From Streptomyces sp. ML-6 (GTDB lineage Bacteria; Actinomycetota; Actinomycetes; Streptomycetales; Streptomycetaceae): a DNA stretch of 64,000 nt. Position 1 is the stretch's first letter. Each line of letters starts with the position of its first letter. The notes beneath the pieces are model-generated. The model searched no databases. It saw nothing but the letters and a program-made list of their open reading frames with translations, and was not told the origin of the DNA. Below, in pieces: positions 1-6,424 of this stretch. Location of the stretch: the NCBI RefSeq assembly GCF_030116705.1, contig NZ_JAOTIK010000001.1:6290501-6354500 (forward strand). Reading direction: 5' to 3'. A program made the position numbers and the translations under genes.

Positions 1-209
1 ACGTCAACTCGCTGCTCCTCGCGGGCCGGGCCGACCTCTGCGCCCTGGCCCGCCCCCACCTCTACGACCCGCACTGGACCCTGCACGCGGCGGCCGAGCA
101 GGGCTACGCCGGCCCCGGCGCGCCCTGGCCTGCCCCGTACCGTGCGGGCAGCCGCCGCCCGCCGACGGGCCGCACGGACGCGCCGAAACCACGGCTCACC
201 CTGGGGTGA
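1..209 (+). CDS. C-terminal end of an aromatic acyl-CoA hydroxylase/reductase (partial)
   Basis: An open frame entering from the left edge (first complete codon at base 3) ends at TGA 207-209 and gives 69 residues. It starts [20 protein letters not shown] and continues [15 protein letters not shown], which matches the end of the old-yellow-enzyme (NADH:flavin oxidoreductase) half of bifunctional salicylyl-CoA 5-hydroxylase / 2-aminobenzoyl-CoA monooxygenase-reductase proteins. The last 25 residues are a basic, proline-rich tail. The nearby 2-aminobenzoate-CoA ligase-like gene supports a role in CoA-dependent breakdown of salicylate or anthranilate. Family assignment is from remembered C-terminal sequence only; the catalytic part lies outside the window. 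Confidence 0.62.
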   Translation, partial: VNSLLLAGRADLCALARPHLYDPHWTLHAAAEQGYAGPGAPWPAPYRAGSRRPPTGRTDAPKPRLTLG

Positions 210-627
210 CCGGCAGGCACTCGTGGCAGAGGCACGGGTCGGGGTGCGGGCCCCCGTGGTGGGCGTGCCGCTCCTCCCGGGCGACCCGCTCCAGCAGCGC
301 GGCCAGCGCCTCGGCCTCCTCCCGGCCGGCCGTGAGCGGGCCGGGGCACCGCTTCAGCACGGCCGGGGTGTACACCAGCCGGGCCCGGAAGGTGTGGAGA
401 TGACGGGTCCCCGTGTCGATGGTGATCCAGCGGCCGTTGTGCCGCCCGTGCCCGACGGTGGTCAGCTGCTGGTGCCCCATCCCGGCGTAGGTGTCGACGA
501 CGTACACCTTCGCCCCGCCCCGGTACGCCTTCGTGCCGGGACGCAGCTCCTGCCCGAGGTCCCCGTACCGCCGCCACAGCACCACGTTCGCCACGACCAG
601 CCAGGCGGGTTCCGGCGGGCCGCTCAC
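196..627 (-). CDS. Hypothetical protein with Cys/His-rich tail
   Basis: 143 residues from a GTG that overlaps the TGA of the upstream GNAT gene as GTGA (624-627), so translation is probably coupled. The frame stays open further upstream, but that part is antisense-type sequence inside the GNAT gene. The protein begins [16 protein letters not shown] and has a central region rich in Gly, Thr and His ([18 protein letters not shown]). It ends with [20 protein letters not shown], where His and CxCxxC residues could bind a metal. Its 3' end overlaps the end of the convergent aromatic-degradation gene by 14 bases. No family is recognised; function unknown. Confidence 0.7.
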   Translation of the reverse strand: MSGPPEPAWLVVANVVLWRRYGDLGQELRPGTKAYRGGAKVYVVDTYAGMGHQQLTTVGHGRHNGRWITIDTGTRHLHTFRARLVYTPAVLKRCPGPLTAGREEAEALAALLERVAREERHAHHGGPHPDPCLCHECLPVTPG

Positions 628-1445
628 CGCTCCTCCGCGCTGATCAGCAGCCGGTCCGAGACCGCCCGGAAGCCGATGCGCCGGTACACGCCGTTGCTGG
701 TCGGGTTCGCCAGGTCGGTGAAGAGCAGCACCTCCCGCGCGCCCGCCTCCCGCGCCGACCGGGCGGCCTCCGCCGTCACCGCGGCCGCGTAGCCCCGGCG
801 GCGGTGCTCGGGCGGGGTGTAGACCGCCGTGACCCGGACCGTGCCCGCGATCCGTGGCAAGATCCCCGCCATCGACACCGGGACACCGTCGTCCTCCCAG
901 AGCGTCAGTGCGCCGGACGCCGTGCGCTCGTCCACCTGCCGCTCGGCGAGGGAGCCGGACTGGCCGACCTGATCGGCGAAGGCGAGATGCCAGCGCACCA
1001 GCAGTTGCCGGTCGGTGGTGGTGGCGGTCCTGGGCCGGCCCGAGGGGGACGGGGAGGGCGGGATCAGCGTCGCCAGCCGGTAGAGCCGCTGCTCCTGGTC
1101 GACCCGGTGGCCGGGCCAGCGGGCGGCGAGCACCTCGGCGGTGGCCCGGTCGGCGTTGATCCGGGTCAGGGGGAGCGCCGCGGCCAGCGGCCCGACCGCC
1201 TCCGGGGCGACGGATCCCAGCACCGGCGGAAACGGCGGGGTCTGCACCAGCGTCCCCGCGACCTCGCCGTCCGCCCCGCGCCACCAGCCGAGCAACGGGG
1301 CAGCGTCCCCGTAGGCGTGCGGGCCGCGCCGCCGCAGGGTGTCGGTGACCGTCAGGATCAGGGTGTTCTCGGCGGGCCGGGCGGCCAGCGAGACGCCGGC
1401 CGCGTCGAGAAAAGTGTCGACGTCATCGGTGAAGGTCCAGGTCAT
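624..1445 (-). CDS. GNAT family N-acetyltransferase
   Basis: 273 residues. The C-terminal half carries the GNAT acetyl-CoA-binding signature: VTAVYTPPEHRRRGYAAAV (a Q/RxxGxG/A-type pyrophosphate loop around residue 217) followed by LLFTDLANPTSNGVYRRIGF, the typical beta5/alpha4 segment. The N-terminal half (about 130 residues) is the divergent extra domain common in actinobacterial two-domain GNATs. It presumably transfers an acetyl group to a small-molecule amine, but the substrate cannot be read from sequence. It lies 48 bp downstream of the CoA-ligase gene on the same strand and is overlapped by the next small gene, so the three may be cotranscribed. Confidence 0.88.
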   Translation of the reverse strand: MTWTFTDDVDTFLDAAGVSLAARPAENTLILTVTDTLRRRGPHAYGDAAPLLGWWRGADGEVAGTLVQTPPFPPVLGSVAPEAVGPLAAALPLTRINADRATAEVLAARWPGHRVDQEQRLYRLATLIPPSPSPSGRPRTATTTDRQLLVRWHLAFADQVGQSGSLAERQVDERTASGALTLWEDDGVPVSMAGILPRIAGTVRVTAVYTPPEHRRRGYAAAVTAEAARSAREAGAREVLLFTDLANPTSNGVYRRIGFRAVSDRLLISAEER

Positions 1446-1493
1446 GCCTCATCCTGCCGGGTGTGCGTGGCGCGAGGCACACGTATTTCCGGC

Positions 1494-3095
1494 TCAGCCG
1501 TCCCGCAGCCGGAAGCGTTGCAGCTTCCCGGTGGCGGTACGGGGGAGCGCGGGCAGGAACTCGACGACGCGCGGGCACTTGTGCGGGGCCAGCTCGTTCT
1601 TCACGTGGGCGCGCAACGCGTCGGCCGGGACGTCCGCGCCCTCGCGCAGCACCACGTACGCCACCACGATCTGGCCGCGCAGCTCGTCCGCCCGGCCCAC
1701 CACCGCGGCCTCGGCCACCGCGGGATGGCGCAGCAGGGCCTCCTCGACCTCGGGGCCCGCGATGTTGTACCCGGAGGAGATGATCATGTCGTCGGCGCGG
1801 GCGACGTACCGGAAGTAGCCGTCCGGCTCGCGCACATAGGTGTCCCCGGTGAAGTTCCAGCCGTGCGCCACGTACTCCCGCTGGCGCCCGTCGGCGAGAT
1901 AGCGGCAGCCCACCGGGCCGCGTACCGCGAGGAGTCCCGGCTCGCCGTCCGGCACCTGTCCGCCGTCGCGGTCCAGGACGCGGGCCTGCCAGCCCGGCAC
2001 GGGAATCCCGGTGGTGCCGGGGCGGATCGCGTCGTCGGCGGCCGAGATGAAGATGTGCAGCAGCTCGGTGGCGCCGATGCCGTTGATGATGCGCAGCCCC
2101 GTCCGCTCGTACCAGGAGCGCCAGGTGGACACCGGGAGGTTCTCCCCGGCCGACACACAGCGCCGCAGCGCGCCCAGGTCGTGCGCGTCGACGTGGTCGA
2201 GCATCAGACGGTAGGCGGTCGGCGCGGTGAACAGCACCGAGACCCGGTGGGCGGCGAGCGCGGGCAGCAGCCGGTCCGGGCCGGACTGTTCGAGCAGCAG
2301 GGCACTGGCACCGGCCCGCAGCGGGAAGACCACCAGGCCGCCGAGCCCGAAGGTGAAGCCGAGCGGCGGGCTGCCCGCGAACACGTCGTCGGGCGTGGGC
2401 CGCAGCACATGGCGCGAGAAGGTGTCCGCGATCGCCAGCACGTCCCGGTGGAAGTGCACGCAGCCCTTGGGGCGTCCGGTGGTCCCCGAGGTGAACGCGA
2501 TCAGCGCGACGTCGTCCGCGGCCGTGTCCACGGCCCGGTACGGACCCGTCACGGTCTCGGCCAGGCGCAGCAGATCGTCCTCGCCCCCGCCCCCGTACAC
2601 CGTGATCCGCAGCCCCGGCACCTCGGCCCGCACCAGGTCGTCGACCGCCCCGGCGGCGCACAGCGCATGGCTCACCCGGGCGATCGAGCAGAGGGCGGAC
2701 AGCTCCGCGGGCCGCTGCCGGTCCAGCACGGTGACGGCGATCGCCCCCGCCTTCAGCACCGCCAGCCAACAGGCGGCCAGCCGGGGGGTGGTGGGGCCGC
2801 GCAGCAGGACGCGGTTGCCGGGGACGACTCCGAGCCGGGAGGTGAGGACGTGGGCGATCCGGTCCACCCGCTCCCGCAGCTCCCCGTAGCTCCAGACCGC
2901 GCCGTCGGCGGTGCGGAAGGCGGGCCGGTCGGGGCCGAGGCGGTCGATCGTGCGGTCCAGCAGCTCCGTCGCGCAGTTGAGGCGGTCGGGATAACGCAGT
3001 TCGGGAAGGTCGAAGAGCAGGTGCGGCCACTGGTCCGGAGGTGGCAGGTGGTCCCTGGCGAAGGTGTCGAGGTGCGCTGAGGTCTTCGGGTCCAT
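1494..3095 (-). CDS. Benzoate/2-aminobenzoate-CoA ligase family protein
   Basis: 533 residues of the ANL adenylate-forming superfamily. The P-loop-like core FTSGTTGRPKG is near residue 200, NGIGATELLHIF is the adenylate-binding A5 region, GDTY is the A7 Asp region, and RTATGKLQR near the C-terminus carries the A10 Lys. Overall sequence (SPPLGFTFGLGGLVVFPLRAGAS, IFISA) is closest to benzoate/2-aminobenzoate-CoA ligases. It would activate an aryl acid with ATP and CoA to the aryl-CoA that feeds a hydroxylase such as the one ending at 209. ATG start follows an AAGGGGG-type Shine-Dalgarno. Divergent from the acyl-CoA dehydrogenase gene, with about 264 bp shared between them. Exact substrate (benzoate, salicylate or anthranilate) is inferred, not proven. 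Confidence 0.82.
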   Translation of the reverse strand: MDPKTSAHLDTFARDHLPPPDQWPHLLFDLPELRYPDRLNCATELLDRTIDRLGPDRPAFRTADGAVWSYGELRERVDRIAHVLTSRLGVVPGNRVLLRGPTTPRLAACWLAVLKAGAIAVTVLDRQRPAELSALCSIARVSHALCAAGAVDDLVRAEVPGLRITVYGGGGEDDLLRLAETVTGPYRAVDTAADDVALIAFTSGTTGRPKGCVHFHRDVLAIADTFSRHVLRPTPDDVFAGSPPLGFTFGLGGLVVFPLRAGASALLLEQSGPDRLLPALAAHRVSVLFTAPTAYRLMLDHVDAHDLGALRRCVSAGENLPVSTWRSWYERTGLRIINGIGATELLHIFISAADDAIRPGTTGIPVPGWQARVLDRDGGQVPDGEPGLLAVRGPVGCRYLADGRQREYVAHGWNFTGDTYVREPDGYFRYVARADDMIISSGYNIAGPEVEEALLRHPAVAEAAVVGRADELRGQIVVAYVVLREGADVPADALRAHVKNELAPHKCPRVVEFLPALPRTATGKLQRFRLRDG

Positions 3096-3122
3096 GACGG
3101 ATCGCCCCCTTGTCGCCCTTGG

Positions 3123-3150
3123 AGCGTATCGTTTGTGTGACGGTAGTCAA
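3123..3150 (-). promoter_or_regulatory. Candidate sigma70-type promoter of the aryl-CoA ligase gene
   Basis: On the reverse strand TTGACT (complement of 3145-3150) is followed after 16 bases by TACGCT (complement of 3123-3128), a good match to HrdB-type -35/-10 boxes. It lies about 30 bp upstream of the ligase ATG. Confidence 0.5.
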
Positions 3151-3359
3151 CGGTCCGCGATAGAGCGAGCCGACGGGGCCTGAACCGACGGGCCCGAACC
3201 GACGGGGAACGACCGATCGGGTGACGGAAGACCGGAAGGCCGGGAGGACGGAAGGCCGGGAGAGCGAAAGGTGGGAAGGACGGGCGCGGACGGGTACGGG
3301 AGAACGAGCGGACGGGAACGGGAAGCAAGCAGACGAGACGCGACAGGAGAGGCGGCCGT

Positions 3360-4487
3360 ATGACGGCATTCTCACTCGATCCGGAACAGACCGCCTGGTG
3401 CGAGGAGCTCGAAACCCTCGCCGAACGACAACTGCGCCCCCTCGCCGAGAAGGGCGAACCGGGCCACGTCAACCGCCCCCTGATCGCCGCACTCGGCGCG
3501 GCGGGCCTCATCGACCGGCTGCTGGACTCCGGCGCCCTCGACCTCTGCCTGCTCCGCGAGTCCCTGGCCCGGGGCTGCACGGAGGCCGAGACCGCGCTGG
3601 CCCTCCAGGGGCTCGGCACCCACCCCGTGGTCCGGGCGGGCACCCCCGCCCACCACGACCGCTGGCTCCCCGGCGTACGGGCCGGGCGCACCGTGGCCGC
3701 CTTCGCGCTCAGCGAGCCGGGAGCCGGTTCCGACGCGGCGGCCCTCGCCCTGGCGGCCGGACGCGACGGCGACGGCTGGCGGCTGACCGGCGAGAAGTGC
3801 TGGATCTCCAACGCGCCCGAGGCCGACTTCTACACCGTGTTCGCGCGCACGACCCCCGGCGCCGGATCGCGCGGCATTACTGCGTTCCTGGTCCCCGCCG
3901 ACCGCCCCGGGCTCACCGGCACCGCCCTCGACATGCTCTCGCCGCACCCCATCGGGGCCCTGGCCTTCGACGGGGTCCCGGTCACCCCCGACGACGTGCT
4001 CGGCGAACCGGACCGGGGCTTCCGCGTCGCCATGGACACCCTCAACCTGTTCCGGCCCAGCGTCGGCGCCTTCGCCGTCGGCATGGCCCGCGCCGCCCTC
4101 GACGCCACCGTGGCACACACCGCGCACCGCACGGCGTTCGGCGGCCCGCTGAAGGACCTCCAGGCCGTCTCCCACCAGGTCGCCGAGATGGCCACCCGCA
4201 TCGAGGCCGCCCGGCTCCTGGTGCACGCGGCCGCCGCCGCGTACGACGCGGGGGAACCCGGCGTGCCGCGCCGCGCAGCCATGGCCAAGCTGTACGCCAC
4301 CGAGACCGCCCAGTACGTCGTCGACACCGCCGTCCAACTGCACGGCGCCCGCGCCCTGCGCCGCGGCCACCTCCTCGAGCACCTCTACCGGGAGGTCCGC
4401 GCGCCACGGATCTACGAGGGCGCAAGCGAGGTCCAGCGCACCATCATCGCCAAGGAGCTGTACGCGAACCGGGAGGCGTCCGCATGA
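3360..4487 (+). CDS. Acyl-CoA dehydrogenase
   Basis: 375 residues with the full acyl-CoA dehydrogenase layout: an N-terminal helical domain, the FAD/substrate segment AFALSEPGAGSDAAAL, the middle beta-domain motif GEKCWISNAPEADFYTVFAR, and the C-terminal helical domain ending in RIYEGASEVQRTIIAKEL. The last motif is where the catalytic Glu of many family members lies. It should oxidise an acyl- or cyclic-CoA thioester with electrons going to ETF. An AGGAGAGG-type ribosome site precedes the ATG. Its TGA overlaps the start of the RidA gene (ATGA), so they form an operon. Together with the CoA ligase and hydroxylase, a role in processing ring-reduced or ring-opened CoA intermediates is likely but inferred. 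Confidence 0.88.
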   Translation: MTAFSLDPEQTAWCEELETLAERQLRPLAEKGEPGHVNRPLIAALGAAGLIDRLLDSGALDLCLLRESLARGCTEAETALALQGLGTHPVVRAGTPAHHDRWLPGVRAGRTVAAFALSEPGAGSDAAALALAAGRDGDGWRLTGEKCWISNAPEADFYTVFARTTPGAGSRGITAFLVPADRPGLTGTALDMLSPHPIGALAFDGVPVTPDDVLGEPDRGFRVAMDTLNLFRPSVGAFAVGMARAALDATVAHTAHRTAFGGPLKDLQAVSHQVAEMATRIEAARLLVHAAAAAYDAGEPGVPRRAAMAKLYATETAQYVVDTAVQLHGARALRRGHLLEHLYREVRAPRIYEGASEVQRTIIAKELYANREASA

Positions 4488-4885
4488 GTCCGGTCCACCG
4501 GATCAACCCCGTCGAACTGTCCCCGCCCACGGGCTTCTCGCACGCCGTCACGGCCACCGGCGGCCAACTGGTTTTCCTGGCCGGGCAGACGGCGCTCGAC
4601 CAGGACGGCAAGGTGGTCGGCGACGACCTGACCGAGCAGTTCGCGACGGCGCTCACCAACCTGCTCACCGCCCTGCGCGCGGCGGGCGGCGTCCCGGCGG
4701 ACCTGGCCAGGGTCACCGTGTACGCCACCGATGTGGCCGACTACCGCAAGAGGGTCGCCGAACTGGGCGCCGTCTGGCGGCGGCTGGCGGGCCGCGACTA
4801 TCCGGCGATGGCGGTCGTCGGGGTGGCCAGGCTCTGGGACGAGCAGGCCCTCGTCGAGCTCGACGGGATCGCGGTACTTCCCTGA
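4484..4885 (+). CDS. RidA/YjgF family protein
   Basis: 133 residues starting at an ATG inside the ATGA overlap with the acyl-CoA dehydrogenase. Sequence such as GFSHAVTATGGQLVFLAGQTALDQDG, LRAAGGVPADLARVTVYATD and RDYPAMAVVGVARLWDEQALVELDGIA is diagnostic of the RidA/YER057c/UK114 fold. The Arg that binds the carboxylate in imine deaminases (VxxxR in VAELGAVWRRLAG..., RLWD) is not in the canonical position, so this is probably one of the non-Rid1 subgroups. RidA proteins hydrolyse reactive enamines/imines; next to a possible 2-aminobenzoyl-CoA pathway, an imine-clearing role would make sense. That link is inference. Confidence 0.85.
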   Translation: MSPVHRINPVELSPPTGFSHAVTATGGQLVFLAGQTALDQDGKVVGDDLTEQFATALTNLLTALRAAGGVPADLARVTVYATDVADYRKRVAELGAVWRRLAGRDYPAMAVVGVARLWDEQALVELDGIAVLP

Positions 4886-4913
4886 TCCTTCGTCAGGAAC
4901 GTTGCGGAGGAAG

Positions 4914-4946
4914 GTCGTACGGGCCCGGGATCCGGGCCCGTACGAC
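4914..4946. terminator. Perfect hairpin between convergent operons
   Basis: A 15-bp perfectly paired stem with a 3-base loop (left arm 4914-4928, right arm 4932-4946) sits between the RidA gene and the end of the conservon. It is GC-rich with no U-tract, as usual in Streptomyces, and could end transcription from both sides. Confidence 0.75.
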
Positions 4947-5009
4947 ACACGGCGGCGTGAAGTACGGAGGGTGGGACGGGACTTGGGGGAGTGCGGCCCG
5001 TGCCGGGCG

Positions 5010-5579
5010 TCAGCCGACCGCCGCGGGCAGCCCCATCAGATGGTCCACCAGCGCCAGCAGCACGTCCCGGGAGAACGGCCGCTCGCGGACGTCACCGATC
5101 ATCAGCGGCACCTGCGGATCGAGGTCGAGCGCGGCCCTGATCTCGTCCGGCGTACGGGTGTTGTGGCCGTGGAAGCAGTTGATCGCCACGACGAACGGGA
5201 TGTTCCGGCTCTCGTAGAAGTCGATCGAGGCGAAACTTGTGTCCAGCCTGCGGGTGTCGGCGATCACCACCCCGCCCAGCGCCCCGTTGACCAGGTCGTT
5301 CCACATGAACCAGAAGCGTTCCTGGCCGGGGGTGCCGAAGAGGTAGACCACCAGCTCGTCACTGACCGTGATCCGGCCGAAGTCCAGGGCCACGGTGGTG
5401 GTGTCCTTCTGGTCGACTCCGGCCAGGTCGTCGACGCCGACACTGGCCTGGGTCAGATACTCCTCCGTGCTCAGCGGGGTGACCTCGCTGACGGCACCGA
5501 CCATGGTGGTCTTGCCGACGCCGAAGCCTCCGGCGATGAGGATCTTGACGGCGGCGGGAGCCGCCTGACTGCTTGTCAT
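5010..5579 (-). CDS. cvnD: Conservon GTP-binding protein CvnD
   Basis: 189 residues, small Ras-like GTPase of the conservon (CvnD) family. The P-loop GGFGVGKTT is at residues 18-26, DTTTVALDFG is the switch I/T region, and LFGTPGQERFWFMW replaces the usual DxxG. VVAINCFHG stands where NKxD would be, the variant typical of CvnD rather than classical Ras. It is the last gene of the four-gene conservon, 6 bp after cvnC. The family is known to act at the membrane with CvnA-C as a G-protein-like signalling complex controlling development and secondary metabolism. What this particular copy senses cannot be told. Confidence 0.92.
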   Translation of the reverse strand: MTSSQAAPAAVKILIAGGFGVGKTTMVGAVSEVTPLSTEEYLTQASVGVDDLAGVDQKDTTTVALDFGRITVSDELVVYLFGTPGQERFWFMWNDLVNGALGGVVIADTRRLDTSFASIDFYESRNIPFVVAINCFHGHNTRTPDEIRAALDLDPQVPLMIGDVRERPFSRDVLLALVDHLMGLPAAVG

Positions 5580-5585
5580 GTTGGT

Positions 5586-5990
5586 TCAGAGTCTCCGGAG
5601 TCCGTCACGAACGGCGGCCAGCAGGCCCATGTCGGCGCCACCGGCCGCCCGCGCCACCGAGAGCGGCGCGCGAGCCGTCAGCAGGCCCTGGGCGACGAGG
5701 TCGGCCAGCAGGATCTTGGTCACCGAAACCGGGAGGCCGAGGTCGGACGAGACCTCGGCCACCGCGGACGGCCGACGGCAGCGCTCGAGGATCAGCCGGT
5801 GCTCCGGCTGGAGCCGCCCCGGCAGGATCGGCGCACCGTGCTCGTCCCGCGGGTCCAGCGCGGTCGTCAGCACGGTGATGAGGCTGAAGTCGTCCCGCTC
5901 GGGAGCGGTCCGGCCCCGGGTGATCGTGTACGGGCGCACCATCGTGCCCGCCCCGTCCTCCCCGGCATCCTCATCCCAGTACTCGGTCAC
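5586..5990 (-). CDS. cvnC: DUF742 conservon protein CvnC
   Basis: 134 residues from a GTG whose GTGA overlaps the stop of cvnB. VRPYTITRGRTAP at the start of the domain and LPVSVTKILLADLVAQGLLTARAP at its end are hallmarks of DUF742, a winged-helix-like family found only in conservons. It is the third gene of the set and presumably bridges the roadblock protein and the GTPase. A longer upstream frame exists but runs inside cvnB and is not supported. Confidence 0.9.
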   Translation of the reverse strand: MTEYWDEDAGEDGAGTMVRPYTITRGRTAPERDDFSLITVLTTALDPRDEHGAPILPGRLQPEHRLILERCRRPSAVAEVSSDLGLPVSVTKILLADLVAQGLLTARAPLSVARAAGGADMGLLAAVRDGLRRL

Positions 5991-6424
5991 GCGCGCGGCC
6001 CGTCCCCGGGACCGAAGGCGTCGAACTCGCCGCGGGTCGGGGTGGAGAGCTTCTGGCCGACCTGCTGGACGAGGTTGTGCATGGCGAGGGACATGATCTC
6101 GGCGTCCACCTCCTGGGAGGCGATCACGGCCAGGTGGGTGCCCTGCCCGGCCGAGATGATGAACAGCCACAGGTCCGCGAGTTCCACGATCACCTGGTGG
6201 ACGCTGCCGCCGTCGAAGAGCTGCCCGACGCCGCGGGCCAGGCTCTGCTGGCCGGTGCAGATGGCGGCCAGCCGTTCGGCGTCGGCGCGCTCGATGCTGC
6301 GCGAATGGCTCACCACGAGACCGTCGTCGGAGAGCAGGACGGCGTTGCGGGTTTCGGCCACCGAATCCACCAGGCCGTCGAGCAGCCAGTCGAGGTCCTG
6401 GTGGGTGGCGGTTGTGCGTGTCAT
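5987..6424 (-). CDS. cvnB: Roadblock/LC7 domain protein CvnB
   Basis: 145 residues, ATG overlapping the cvnA stop (ATGA). LDWLLDGLVDSVAETRNAVLLSDDGLVVSHS, AAICTGQQSLARGVGQLF and LWLFIISAGQGTHLAVIAS are typical of the MglB-like Roadblock fold, which acts as a GTPase-activating or scaffold partner for the adjacent CvnD. Order A-B-C-D and overlaps indicate stoichiometric coupled translation. Confidence 0.92.
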   Translation of the reverse strand: MTRTTATHQDLDWLLDGLVDSVAETRNAVLLSDDGLVVSHSRSIERADAERLAAICTGQQSLARGVGQLFDGGSVHQVIVELADLWLFIISAGQGTHLAVIASQEVDAEIMSLAMHNLVQQVGQKLSTPTRGEFDAFGPGDGPRA

